Below, one piece after another: positions 1-10,598 of a DNA stretch of 64,000 nucleotides. How positions within the stretch are numbered: position 1 is the first letter of the stretch; the number at the start of each line of letters is the position of its first letter. Both the position numbers and the translations under genes were made by a program. The notes beneath the pieces are model-generated. The model did not search any database and was not told where the DNA came from. It saw only the letters and a list, made by a program, of their open reading frames with translations. This DNA comes from Petrolisthes cinctipes (lineage: Eukaryota > Arthropoda > Malacostraca > Decapoda > Porcellanidae): NCBI GenBank assembly GCA_033782935.1, contig JAWQEG010003706.1:29143-93142 (forward strand), in the 5' to 3' direction.

Positions 1-134
1 TTGAGGGCTACTGATTTCTCCTAACTATGCCAAAAAACTGACGCCCTCACTGGAACTAATAGTGGATCTGCTTCGTGGCATAGTTTGCAGGAATCAGAGG
101 CCTTCCAATTCACCAACAAGAGAACCTCCCCTAA
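1..134. mobile_element. TTAA-type foldback MITE, left end cut by window edge
   Basis: The stretch carries the inner inverted repeat of the dispersed family: a left arm resembling TGATTCCTCCAAACTATGCC near positions 11-32 and the complementary arm (GGCATAGTTTGCAGGAATCA) near 78-97. The right outer end reads CCTCCCCTAAAG, a one-base variant of the CCCCTTAA end seen in intact copies. The left outer end lies beyond the window. No coding capacity; it would have been mobilised in trans, if at all. Confidence 0.75.
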
Positions 135-297
135 AGAGAGTGGTTTTATTGTGGGTGTATTAGAGAGCTACTGATTCCTTCAAACTACACAAGGAAAGAC
201 TATTGTGCAGTAGTGGAGATCGAGTGGAGGGTCTGTTTCGTAGCGTAGTTTGAGGGAATTGATAGTTTTATGATGACGAGGTTTTCCCTGTGATATT
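131..297. mobile_element. TTAA-type foldback MITE, degenerate, abutting the first copy
   Basis: A second copy of the same family starts where the previous one ends. It has a left arm GCTACTGATTCCTTCAAAC near 168-186 and a right arm CTGTTTCGTAGCGTAGTTTG near 232-251, followed by a decayed right end around 282-297. The two copies lie head to tail, sharing the CTAAAGAGAG junction. Outer ends are poorly kept, so the borders are approximate. Confidence 0.65.
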
Positions 298-667
298 TTA
301 ATTCGGTTAGTGTTAATCAACGTAGGCTGTATAAGGCAAGTCGTTGCTTAGTTCTTAACTGAGAAAGACTAACACTTGCCTATTGTAAGTGTTTCTCCCC
401 ATCTTGAGAAATCATCTGAGGATTGTTCATAAAATGATAATCCGTTCATTCATTGTTAAGTGGTTATATCTTCTCATGACATAATAGATCTATGATAATA
501 GTAAATTATACAATCTATTATAAACCATTGAAAGACTGGAAACAACAACTTGGGGAGGCGTGGACAGAGATTTCTATGGAACAGGAAGGCTGCATTGGAT
601 ACAGTAAGAATATCTTGTGTTAAAGTATGTTAGGAATCTGTAGTTACTTCAGCCAATCAAACACCAG
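298..667. other. AT-rich spacer, no feature seen
   Basis: Apparently single-copy AT-rich DNA between the MITE pair and a SINE remnant. No long open frame, splice-bounded exon or RNA gene is visible. Confidence 0.5.
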
Positions 668-790
668 CTGGAGTCAACAACTAGGCAACAAGAATACAAA
701 AAAACTTCAGGAAAATTATTGTCCAACGAGTCCCAACAGCCTGGGAATCGAACCGAGAAGTGTCATATACTGTGATTATCTCTCTTAACT
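668..790 (-). mobile_element. Degenerate tRNA-derived SINE (minus strand)
   Basis: On the minus strand there is a clear Pol III box B, GGTTCGATTCC, at about 744-754. It is followed by GTTGGGACTCGTTGGACAAT and then a diverged TTTCCTGAAG...TTGCCTAG stretch. The GTTGGACAAT motif after box B also follows box B in the SINE at 42570-42720, so both belong to one family type. The region where box A should lie (about 770-790) is too diverged to fold as a tRNA. Borders and the 3' tail are uncertain. Confidence 0.6.
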
Positions 791-1734
791 TTATATGTTA
801 AATAAAATTAATATCCTCACGAAAAATCTCTGACTTGAAAATTAATGGATTATTTTTAGATTTGTAAAGCTCAAAAGTAACTCCAGAAAGACCAATGTAA
901 CATACTCTGACCATCGCAAACAAAAAAATGGTGTCTCAACAATTGACTATACCTTTCACTTCGTCCCTAACCTCAGGAATTCTCTCTTTCCACATGAGAT
1001 ACATGGTTGGTTCGACTAACCCTTGTTCTATTCTCGTCCCTACATGTAGCCTAACCCTTGTGGGGAAGGACCGCTCCCTAGTGTATGCTCTTTGGGCGAC
1101 ATTGCGTGTAGGACTTTGCTGGTTAGAATGCATTTATATCATTTTCACCATCAAAGCGTCTCATGTCAATATCCATTTTCCCAGTGTTCATTTCATTTCC
1201 CATCCTCGTATCAGGTTTTTTTTCAATATATCTTTAACCAGAGAGTGTCAATCAGAAGCTCACCATTACCGTATCTTCAAAAATCATCCAAGAATTGTAA
1301 AGTGTTAACACCAAATGAAACCTGTCGACTGCTGCGGTAATGCTCTGTAACAGGGATGGTGCGACCGGTTTGTTATCATTATCGAAGAAAGAACACACCG
1401 AGATACGCCATCATCAGAACGTCGTGATATCTGGCCAGGACGGTAATTTCACTTGTTCTCGTGATAGGCGTAAATGGTGTTTGGTCCGTGAGATTGGCCG
1501 GTGATTGCAAAACGGTGTGTTGGGGTTAGTTTTCAATGTCCCAAGAGTGGCAACGACGTGTGCTGTTTACGGTTAGAGACTCGGGCCACGATTTCCTTCA
1601 TAGCCTGTTTGTTCTCAAGAAGCTGGACGGGACTCGAGGCACGATTTGGTTCATAGCCTGTTCTTAGTGGGAGGACAGGACTGGGTTGGTTAAGATAGAA
1701 CAAATCGAGGAGGTGTATGATTGGATGGAGTAAG
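791..1734. other. Non-repetitive spacer, no gene recognised
   Basis: A 126-codon open frame (928-1308, plus) crosses this stretch. Its translation shows no recognisable domain, and overlapping open frames exist on the other strand and in another plus frame. I do not call it a gene. The region ends where purine-rich repeats begin. Confidence 0.45.
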
Positions 1735-2150
1735 ACGGGGGAAAAAAAAATATGAGGAGACAGGCATGAAGGAAGGAGGAAGAGGAAGGGAATAATAAAG
1801 AAAGGAAGGAAGGAAGGAAAGAAGAGGGAGGCAGGAATATTACAAAGAAAGAAAGAAGAAAGGATGGAAGGAAGGAAGAAAGAGAAAGGCACGCATATTA
1901 GAAGAAAAAAGTGAAGAAAAGAGACCGGAAGGAAGATAATAAAAAAAGGTGGTATGGATAGGGTGGGAATCGATAGGTAAAGAAAGAAGAGATGGAGGAT
2001 AGGTATGCGTGGGTAGAGCAGGACATAGAGGAGACAGTCAGGAGAAGGAAGTAGACAGTAGAGAAGGGAGGGAGGGAGGCAGGAAGGAAGGAAGGAAGGA
2101 AAGGAAGAGGCAAGCAAGACAGGGAGGTAACTCAGGTAAGACAGGGAAAC
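1735..2150. repeat. Degenerate GGAA/GAAA purine-rich repeat
   Basis: Runs of GGAAGGAAGGAA and GAAAGAAAGAAG occur in an almost pyrimidine-free plus strand, with perfect GGAA runs near 1803-1819 and 2082-2104. The minus strand is open for long distances only because the repeat lacks stops. Confidence 0.9.
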
Positions 2151-2790
2151 GCATCGGTAGGGAGAGGGGGAGAGGGGGGACAGGGGGGGAGGAAGTGGGA
2201 GGTGAGAGTGGAGTTGGGTAAGGCAGAGAGACGAGTTAAACAGAAAGGTGAGAGGGCAGGGATGAGGATTGTGCTGCTGATGGGTAAAGGAGGAAAGACT
2301 ATAGGTATGGGAGGAGGGGCGGAGTACAGGATGGAGGGTCGGAACTGCAGGGTACACCAGACGGATATGTGTTTGGTACGGTATGAGAGGGGAAGAGGAG
2401 GGGAGGGGAGGGGGGAGCGCTGGGAGGGAGGGGGGAGCGCTGGGAGGGAGGTGGGAGAGCTGGGAGGGAGGTGGGAGGGAGGTGGGAGAGCTGGAAGGAG
2501 AGGGGGGAGGGCTGGAAAGGGGGAGCGCTGGAAGGGGAGGGGGGAGCGCTGGAAGGGGAGGGGGGAGGGCTGGAAGGGGGGAGGGCTGGGAGGAACGGGG
2601 GAGGGCTGGGAGGAACGGGGGAGGGCTGGGAGGAACGGGGGAGGGCTGGGAGGAACGGGGGAAGGCTGGGAGAGGGCTGGAAGGGGAGGGCTGGGAGAAG
2701 GCTGGAAGGGGAGGGCTGCGAGTGGAGGGTAAGTTAGGGAGTAGTACAGGGAAGGGTAGGGCAGGACAGGGCAAGGAGTATTACAGGGCA
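2151..2790. repeat. G-rich minisatellite (GGGAGGG, ~20-bp units)
   Basis: The core is GAGGGCTGGGAGGAACGGGG, a 20-bp unit repeated about four to five times at 2581-2665. It is flanked by related GGGAGCGCTGG and GGGAGGTGGGAG units at 2390-2580. Four or more runs of at least three Gs lie close together throughout, so the plus strand has strong G-quadruplex potential. Several overlapping open frames here are compositional artefacts. Confidence 0.9.
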
Positions 2791-2879
2791 GGGTTGAGTG
2801 AGGTCCGGGTGTTGCTGCTGGTTCTGGTACTGGTGGTGGACAGTTTTTATAGGAGTTCAGACGGGTTATCAGGAGCAAC

Positions 2880-3575
2880 CAGGCCATCTCTCCTCCCTCA
2901 CTTCCTCCCTCCCACTACCCCACTCTCCCTTCCTCCCTCTCTCCCTTCCTCCATCTCTCCTCCCTCCCATTCCCCCTCTCTCCATCACTCCCACTACATG
3001 ACCCTCCCTCTCTCCCCCATTCCACTAAACTACCTGCACTTCCTCCCTCCCTTCCACTATATGATCCTCCCTCCCTCTCAACTTCACTTCCTTCCTTCCT
3101 TCCTTCCTTCCTCACACGACAATGCATGATTCTCCCTCCCTCCTTCCTCCTCTCACATCCTCCCTGCAAACTCACTCACTCCCTCTCTCCCTCCCTCTCT
3201 TTCTAACTCACACTACAGGTTTCTCCATCCCTTGTAGCCTTCCTCTCTTCCTTCTTCCTCCCACCAGAGTGCATGATTATCCTTTCCTCTTTCCTGCTCT
3301 CACACTCAATCTACAGACCTCACTCCCTACCTACCTCCCTTCGTCCTCTCCTCTTTCTCCCTCTTTCTTTTGTATTTATCAGTCTCTACTATTATTTATT
3401 TTTTCGTACTTTTTCTGAAGCCCTGCCTCTCTGCCTTCCTTCTCACTACTCCTGTCCCACTCCTCACTACTCCTGTCCCCCGTTGCATGGCCACTTACTT
3501 ACTCCCCCTCCCCCTTCCCTTCCTTCCACTCCAATGACCAACCCTCTCCTCCCTCACACTGCAGGACTCTTCTTT
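2880..3575. repeat. Pyrimidine-rich degenerate minisatellite (CCCTCC/CTTCC)
   Basis: The plus strand is nearly all C and T, with CTCCCTCC and CTTCCTTCC runs. A recurring punctuation motif (ATGATCCTCC, GCATGATTCTCC, GCATGATTATCC) every 50-110 bp suggests an old minisatellite with long units. The strand bias is the opposite of that at 1735-2790. Confidence 0.8.
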
Positions 3576-3885
3576 TATCATCTTCTCTTGAAATGTATGC
3601 TTGAGAAAAACTGGACCTACATACCGTCATGGAACCTAAGTGTATAATTTTAGCGGATAATAAAGACTTTCTATCATACAGTACTGACGGGTCAAAATCA
3701 CTTTCTACAATACAATAGCGTAATGAAAGGGTAATATCACTAACGTCTCCAGTTCACTTATATCTATAAAGCTTAAAGCATATGCATCTTTGAGGAATAT
3801 GACAATTTCCACACACGTACACAGACAATGACTCGCCTATACAGCACCATACAAAGAACATACACTCACGCGCACGGACACACAA

Positions 3886-3886
<1 letters not shown>
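3576..3886. other. AT-rich spacer, no feature seen
   Basis: Short single-copy stretch between the pyrimidine tract and the CA tract. Nothing recognisable. Confidence 0.5.
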
Positions 3887-3963
<77 letters not shown>

Positions 3964-4030
3964 ACACACACAACACACACAACACACACAACACACACAA
4001 CACACACACACACACACACACAACACACAC

Positions 4031-4070
<40 letters not shown>
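3887..4070. repeat. Compound CA microsatellite with AACACACAC units
   Basis: A pure (CA)n run of roughly 70 bp is followed by 9-bp CAACACACA units and then more (CA)n. The compound structure suggests a pure CA tract in which a point change was itself amplified. Confidence 0.97.
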
Positions 4071-4075
<5 letters not shown>

Positions 4076-4257
4076 CGCTAATCGAACACTATGGCTCTCC
4101 TCCCATACATCTTCCCTTCCCCCATAGTCCAATCGAAGCTTATTGAAGGGTAAGAGGTGTTGTGCTGGTGAGGTAATACAGTGGTACAACACAAGCACCA
4201 CTCGTATGTCTGCCTCTGGTCGCTGTTCATCACTGTATTGGCGTGGTGTTGTGACGT

Positions 4258-4545
4258 GGGTAATGAGAAAGGTGGTGTTAGTGGTTGAGGTTGTCGTGGT
4301 GTTAGTGGTTGAGGTTGTTGTGGTGTTAGTGGTAATGGTGGTGGATGGTTGTGGTGGTGGTGGATGGTTGTGGTGGTGGTGGATGGTTGTGGTGGTGGTG
4401 GTGGATGATTGTGGTGATGGTGGTGGATGGTTGTGGTGGTGGTGATGGTGGTGGATGGTTGTGGTGGTGGATGGTTGTGGTGGTGGTGATGGTGGTGGAT
4501 GGTGGTGGATGGTTGTGGTGGTGGTGGAGAATGGATGTGGGTGTG
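4258..4545. repeat. TGG/GGTGGATGGTTGTGGT minisatellite
   Basis: GGTGGTGGATGGTTGTGGT-like units of variable length (3-bp based) recur across the block. Both strands stay open and would give Val/Gly/Trp-rich or His/Pro/Thr-rich peptides. This is the expected artefact of a TGG repeat. Confidence 0.9.
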
Positions 4546-5164
4546 ACAAAAGGACGGTGAGGGATGGTGAATGACTGATGATGATTGATGATGATATTGG
4601 TGGTGATGGGATGATAGTGAGAGTGGTGAACGACGGTGAAGTAGTAAGATAAGCTGAGAGTAATGTGGTAGGATAGTGAATGATGGTGTGCCTATGCTTA
4701 GAAAAGTAAATGATGGTGAGGATAGACTTAAAATGGTGACTATTGGTGATGTACAGTAGTGAGAGAGGTGATGATGGCAAAACAAAGATGAATATAATAA
4801 ATGTCAGTGAATTAGTGGAGTGAGTGAGTGCTGGTGGTGCTGTTATGGTGATAATGACGAATATTGAAGAATCATTGAATCAGTGGATAGTGATACTGTT
4901 CATGGAGAAAGACGTAATGATAATGATGATGTTTAATTGGGAATAATAACTGAGGAATGACATTTAAGGCAGGGAAGATAATGAGCAATGTTGAGGAGTT
5001 GAGTGAATGAGGGTAATGTGGGTAAGCACTAAAAGTTTATGCTAAAGTTGAGTGAGAGAAAAAAATAATAACAGGGGGAGGAAAGAAAGGAGAAATCCAG
5101 GAAGGGTAAAATATAAAAATGTAAAAGGGAAGAAGGGCAAAGATAGGAGGAAGCAAGAAGGTAA
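4546..5164. repeat. Degenerate TGATGG-derived DNA
   Basis: GTGATGG, GATGATGATTG and GTGAATGATGG recur loosely to about 4870, apparently the decayed flank of the TGG array, and fade into purine-rich sequence before 5165. No gene seen. Confidence 0.6.
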
Positions 5165-5895
5165 GAAAAACACTAAAGGAAGGGAAACGAAGGGAAAGGA
5201 AGGGAAAGGAAGGGAAAGGGAAGGGAAGGAAGGGAAAGGGAAGGGAAGGAAGGGGAAGGAAGGGGAAGGAAGGGGAAGGAAGGGGAAGGAAGGGGAAGGA
5301 AGGGGAAGGAAGGGAAAGAGAGGGAAAGGGAAAGGAAGGGAAAGGGAAGGGAAGGAAGGGGAAGGGAAGGAAGAGAAAGGGAAGGGGAGGAAGAGAAAGG
5401 GATGGAAGAGAAAGGGAAGGGAAGGAAGGGAAAGGGTAAGGAAGGGAAAGGGAAAGAAAGGGTAAGGAAGGGAAAGAAAGGGAAAGGAAGGGAAAGGAAG
5501 GGGAAGGGAAAGGAAGGGAAAGGGAAAGGAAGGGAAAGGGAAAAGAAGGGAAAGGGAAAGGAAGGGAAAGGGAAAGGAAGGGAAAGGGAAGGAAGGGAAA
5601 GGGAAAGGAAGGCAAGGTAAGGAAGGGAAAGGAAGGGAAGGAAAGGAAGGGAAGGAAAGGGAAGGGAAGGGAAGGAAGGGAAAGGGAAAGGAAGGGAAGG
5701 AAGGGAAAGGGAAAGGAAGGGAAAGGAAGGGAAAGGGAAAGGGAAGGAAGGGAAAGGAAGGCAAGGTAAGGAAGGGAAAGGAAGGGAAAGGAAGGGAAGG
5801 AAGGGAAAGGAAGGGAAGGGAAGGGAAGGAAGGGAAAGGGAAGGAAGGGAAAGGGAAGGAAGGGAAAGGGAAGAGAAGGAAGGGAAGGCAAGGGA
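5165..5895. repeat. ~730-bp polypurine tract (GGGAAAGGAA units)
   Basis: The plus strand consists of GGGAAAGGAA, GGAAGGGAA and GGAAGGGGAA units with only a handful of pyrimidines. Sub-arrays have different unit lengths: GGGGAAGGAA at 5250-5310, GGGAAAGGGAAAGGAA near 5510-5600, and GGAAGGAAAGGAAGG near 5630-5670. A homopurine/homopyrimidine duplex of this length can form intramolecular triplex (H-DNA). The 240- and 284-codon minus-strand frames are Pro/Phe/Ser/Leu artefacts. Confidence 0.97.
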
Positions 5896-6649
5896 GAAAG
5901 AAGATTATCAGTGAGGTGAGAACTGGGAAGCAGAGGAAGTATGAGTAAGTACTCTGGAGGATAATAAGTGAATAATTACGACAAGCCGGCAGTGCGTGAG
6001 GGTGAAGTCATGAAGCAGAAATTTACTTCTTAATCAGTGAAATATACCTGCAAGGAACAGTGGTGTGTAAAAGTAGTGTCCCTCTCTCAACTCCCCTATT
6101 CTCAAAAGTTATTTTTTAAGATATAGTTATAGAAGATACGAAGGAATTTTTTTTTTTTTAAGATAGTGTCATGATTACAATTATATTCTTCTCATCAAAG
6201 TATATAATCACTTTAGTTATGATATATTGCACGCTAGAAAATAGGATGAAATTTACGTCCATGACTGTACATTCCACTTGAGGCCTCACATATTTCCCTT
6301 CTCAAATGGACTAATTAACACTGACTCCTTGTTGTATACCGCCAGGAGGAAAAAGTATCAATTCTCCAAGACCTAATGAAATAAAAACCTTAAAAAATGA
6401 GACTCCTCAATATACACTACAGTATAATCTGAGTACAAGTTATGGCACCTTACCATCTACATCATATATACTTTTTTCTTTAATTTCCTACGCTGGGTTC
6501 TCGATAATTATTCTAGTTGATGCACAGACGACAAGAAGCAATATTATTTTGAGGAGTCGACTTGTTTATAGATTACCAACTAATCAACCATATGGCAACA
6601 AATTCTTGAAAACTATAAATGGAAATAAACATCTATGAGCAATACCTGT
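5896..6649. other. AT-rich spacer, no gene
   Basis: Single-copy AT-rich DNA with a short T run at about 6150-6160. No open frame of note and no repeat structure seen. Confidence 0.5.
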
Positions 6650-6732
6650 ATAAATGGTCTGTTTCCTGGTATAGGGTAAATTTTTAAGGAATCAGTCGCC
6701 TCTAATTAACCAAGAATTTACCGCACCTTTAT
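6650..6732. mobile_element. TTAA-type MITE, right-half remnant
   Basis: GGTCTGTTTCCTGGTATAG followed by AAGGAATCAG and then CCAAGAATTTACCGCACC matches the right arm and right terminal region of the family. No convincing left arm is visible upstream, so this is a truncated copy. Confidence 0.55.
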
Positions 6733-7109
6733 AAATAGAAACCACATTTGGTAACAACATCAGGCAGCTATGAAAGCGTCAACGTATCAACATATAAATA
6801 TAATCAATTGGTAATCATATGAGTACAATTTTTTTACATAGAATCTGAGGGATAACTAAAGAACAGAACTAATGAACAGAATATTATTATTGCTCCGTAG
6901 CTAAATTTGTCCAGTCTTTTATATCAAGGAGGAAAGAATAAAGAGCTCATCCAAAGAGACATACAGTACAGAGTTTCCATGAAAAAGGTATATACAGTAC
7001 AGACAGAATGGCCGTGTTCTGGATCACTGATTTTTACTTGATTATTCCGGGAACACCTCCAGAACCATGTGAAACGACTTTTGTTATCAATTGTACGTGG
7101 GATGGCGAC
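6733..7109. other. AT-rich spacer, no feature seen
   Basis: Single-copy sequence leading into the TG tract. Nothing recognisable. Confidence 0.5.
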
Positions 7110-7165
7110 TGTGTGTGCGTGTATGTGTGTGTGCGTGTTGTGTGCTGTGTGCTGTGTGCTGTGTG

Positions 7166-7218
<53 letters not shown>

Positions 7219-7327
7219 CGTGTTGTGTGTTGTGTGTTGCGTGTGCGTGTGCGTGTGTGTGTGCGTGTTTGTGTGTGTGTGCGTGTTTGTGTGTGTGTGT
7301 GTGTTGTGTGTGTGTGTGTGTGTGTGT
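7110..7327. repeat. Compound TG microsatellite
   Basis: (GT)n is interrupted by GTGCTGT, GTGTTGT and GTGCGT variants. The open frames on both strands (Cys/Val or His/Thr repeats) are artefacts of the dinucleotide. Confidence 0.97.
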
Positions 7328-7372
7328 AACAGATACCTTCCTCAGCCTCCATGGACAACCAATCCTTACCCA

Positions 7373-7745
7373 GTGGTCACGTCACACTGTAGCCTTCTAT
7401 ATTACTTCTATTCTTCCCATTCCTGCCTTCCTACTTGGTCCCTTCAGACACTTACGGTTATAAACGATACACGATGCAACCTACTACAAAGACTTCAACC
7501 AGTACTTATGTCATACTAACATCACATAACATAGTAAATCCTTTCTTACCTCACTCAGTGGCCTTCTTTGACACTTACGAGAACATAATATACTCGAATC
7601 AGACTACTAGAGAGCTGTAATCAGTGCTCTTGTCACCCCTATAGCTTCCTATATTATATACATTTCTCCCCTCTTCCTGTCTCAACCTTCCTCGACACTC
7701 ACGAGCATATAAGATACATGATACAAACAAGCTACTAGAACGGGT
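7373..7745. repeat. Ancient tandem repeat, ~122-129-bp monomer, about three copies
   Basis: Three diverged monomers can be aligned. Each begins near a GTCAC or GTCAT motif (7381, 7510, 7632), runs through a T/C-rich middle, then has CCTTC-GACACTTACG (7441, 7562, 7686), an ATAAGATACA-like stretch and CTACTAGA. Spacing is 121-129 bp. Divergence is high, so the array is old. No open frame is conserved between the monomers. Confidence 0.65.
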
Positions 7746-9480
7746 TGCCAATGTAGCGATTTATTTCTGGGTTGACGATGATAATATCCTGTGGTCGTGA
7801 GTAATTTGAGCAGCATTATAACTGAAGATGATGGCTTATGTGGCCCAAACCCACCCCTAATCATTTTCGGCTTCTTCCAAAATTCTTGTAAACATGGGGC
7901 CATTTACACCATCGCCTGTTGAAAAGCAGCTACACTGGCATCAGAATACAGGTCACGCTTGGGTGAGCCTCGAGTCAGCCAAGCTAAACCCGACCATCAT
8001 GCACTTGAAGATTATACAAAATGCCAGACTGGATTTTCGCCACTAGTTAGCTAAGATCTCAGCATCGTGTATTAAAATGATGCGAGGATAATAAATATAT
8101 CAAGGAAGCGGACGTGACGACACTGTAAAGAGGAAGAGTCGTGGGAGTGCGACCACGGCAACTGTGTTGGTTACAGTCAGGTCCGGACACGAGGGCCAAG
8201 TTTTTCACGAGCGGTAGTGCAAGTTTCCCGATGTTTGTGGCCACATTTTGTACCATTAGGATTGACAGTGATGGTTTGTTAGCACGAAAACTATCAACAT
8301 GCATTCCCCTTCCTTCTTTCAAAAGGCCTTACAAACTTCGAACATTTCCACCTACCGACCGCAGAGAAACGGCTAAAATGGCATGTGTGTGTCCGAGGCT
8401 GTCTGGCCAGATAGGGTTATCATGTATCGTGAGGTGTACTTCCATGTTGTGTCAGAGTAACATAACCTAACATATAGTCCACCTACAGAACTTGTTTATA
8501 TAGACTCCAATAACGTTGTTATTACCAAATCGTCTACTCGTCTTTCTGAACTACGTTTCTACAGAGTGTAGTTTATAAATTGCGTTTGACGAGATGCGAC
8601 AGTTATTAATTGAAAACATACATCTGATTATATAAGAATTGTGCACATAAAATCGGCAATGCTTTTAAAATTGTTTATATTTCTATGGATGCTAGACTGA
8701 CTAAAATAAACAATGTATTTCCATCTCCTCCTTACGCAAACAATATATGCCTCAAATAGTATCATGATGGATAGATCCGATGCACTCTGAAATATTCTTT
8801 ATAGTTCGTGCTGTTCCCGGAATGTTGGTTTTCATCTGTGGAATTTTCTGTGCACATTGCCCGAAGATTTAAACTGCTTTTCGCTGAATGTGGAGCGATA
8901 AATTGAGTTAATCGTGCATGATTACAACACTTCCAAATGCTCCTCAGCAATTAAGCGCTGGATTCCTATCGCACTCTTCAATTATAAGAAATTAAAATTC
9001 TTCCTTCGATATCAATACTCAGGTCGACTTAGCAAGATATTTCAAAGTAACCTATATTCTCGATAACATAATGTATATATCTATTACAATTATATATTGA
9101 TAAGAAAATTTCCAATGTGGTCTGGTACTAAACACTTGCCCATCAATTGTAGTGTTTCTCAATAAAGCAATAGTTAAAAATAACGATGAAGACCATTACT
9201 TACCGAGGTATTTAGTGAGGTACTTACTGAAGTATTACTTACTGAGATACAAGCAAACACACCTACACACAGTACTCGTAATACACTTAATTAAGCATAG
9301 ATACAAACACATACAAAAGAATATGAAAACCTACCCACATACAATCGAACAAATGTATATACGTAAATGCCATCTTCCATTATCTTTACAAGAACACAAC
9401 CTACAGATACACACTTATACACTGTGTACTCTTATGTCCAAGCATACATACACACACACTGGTATAAAGTAGGTTGAAGT
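7746..9480. other. Single-copy stretch, no gene recognised
   Basis: Mixed-composition DNA with somewhat higher GC at 7920-8420. An open frame at 8141-8470 (plus, 109 codons) is overlapped by one on the minus strand (8059-8322). Neither translation resembles a family I know. No RNA gene seen. Confidence 0.45.
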
Positions 9481-9840
9481 GCTTATGTGATAGACCCCCA
9501 CCCCAACCCCACCCACCACATACACACACTTCAGCTTAAAAATGACTGACAGCTGCCCACCGCCCACACGATTATCGCCCTAATTATCACCTGCTGAAAA
9601 AAAAAAAAAATGAAGACCCGAGCAAAAACTGGCCCGGTGTGAGGTTATGCAGGAGTAATGGCGAATAAGGGGCGGTGCTAAGGCGATTAGGTGTGTATAT
9701 TAAATGAAGGTGGAGGAGGAGGAGTGGGTCTTTGAGGGAGTAGTGAGGAGGTGGTGGTGGTGGCTGGCTTAATGGTATTGGGTGTTGATGAGCTGGTGTG
9801 ATTTGGTAGTGTGGTTGTGGTATCATGTGATGTTGAGGTA
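9481..9840. other. C-rich then TGG-leaning spacer with short poly-A
   Basis: A CCCACCCCAACCCCACCC tract at about 9497-9520 and an A run at about 9597-9610 precede a gradual rise in GGTGGTGG motifs from about 9715. No gene. Confidence 0.55.
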
Positions 9841-9859
9841 ATGGTATTTCTTTGGACTG

Positions 9860-10110
9860 GTGTTGTAATGGGGTAGCTGAGATCTGGTGTAGTGGTGTAG
9901 TAGTTTTGGATTGGTGTGGTGGTATGGTAGTATTAGACTGGTGTGGTGATATGGTAGCATTGGACTGGTGTGGTGGTATGGTAGTATTAAATTGGTGTGG
10001 TGGTATGGTAGTATTAGACTGGTGTGGTGATATGGTAGCATTGGACTGGTGTGGTGGTATGGTAATATTAAATTGGTGTGGTGGTGTGGTAGTTGGGTAT
10101 TTTGGGAATG
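9860..10110. repeat. 30-bp TGG-type minisatellite with 60-bp higher order
   Basis: The ~30-bp unit is TTGGACTGGTGTGGTGGTATGG plus TAGTATTA. Two variants alternate (GGTGATATGGTAGCA and GGTGGTATGGTAGTATTA), giving a 60-bp higher-order period between about 9920 and 10080. The 112-codon plus frame through it reads Leu-Asp-Trp-Cys-Gly-Gly-Met-Val-Val repeats. I regard it as fortuitous because the unit is a multiple of three. Confidence 0.9.
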
Positions 10111-10359
10111 GTGTGCTGGTGTGGTTGGGGTTTGATGTGGTGTTGAGATATTGGTGGTGTGGTTGTTTGGTTGTGGTGAAATGCTGGTAAAGTTTTGGTC
10201 TGGAGAGTCCCGAGGTATTAGTGTGATAATTGGTAAGTTAGTATGATTATATTTACTTTGAATGAGTACTAAGTTGGCTTCAGGAGTTGTGATGTAACTG
10301 TGGTACTGGAATGGTGGTTGTGTTGATTTAATTGTTGTGGTTTCAGTGGCACCGTCGGG

Positions 10360-10500
10360 TTTAGGGGACCGAGATGTAGTCAGAATAATGGAGGTAACTG
10401 AGTCCTTAAAACATTGCCAAGAAACACCACCAATACTGAAAAAGTTTGTTTCATATCATAGTTAGGTGAAATCAGAAGCCTCCAAACTATTTATATACAA
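10360..10500. mobile_element. TTAA-type foldback MITE, degenerate
   Basis: The left end reads TTTAGGGGACC at about 10360. The left arm is ACTGAGTCCTTAAAACATTG near 10397-10416, and the right arm is CATAGTTAGGTGAAATCAG near 10457-10475. The right outer end has decayed. It lies 100 bp from an intact copy and follows a GTGGTTTCAGTGGCA flank like the flank of that copy. Confidence 0.65.
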
Positions 10501-10598
10501 TAGCATGGTCCATAATTAATGTTTATAGCTTCAGGACCAGTGACGAATTTTTGCAGTGTGATGGTTTTGTTGTGGTGGTTTTGAGGCAGTAACATTAA

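Noticed and set aside
1533..2887. Long Pro/Ser/Leu-rich frames on the minus strand (413 and 251 codons)
   Set aside because: They overlap open frames on the plus strand and follow exactly the GGAA/GGGAGGG repeat borders; no domain or signal peptide stands apart from the repeat.
3754..4127. Cys/Val-rich peptide frames resembling cysteine-rich proteins
   Set aside because: (GT)n or (CA)n translation; the same pattern appears at 7008-7519, 49042-49378 and 51754-52266 wherever the dinucleotide occurs.
5037..5891. 284-codon minus-strand Pro/Phe/Ser frame
   Set aside because: It is the translation of a polypurine tract that cannot make stop codons on that strand.
6320..6375. Additional TTAA-family MITE copy (GACTCCTTGTTG...GCCAGGAGG)
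   Set aside because: Only a loose match to the left arm, with no right arm or end motif.
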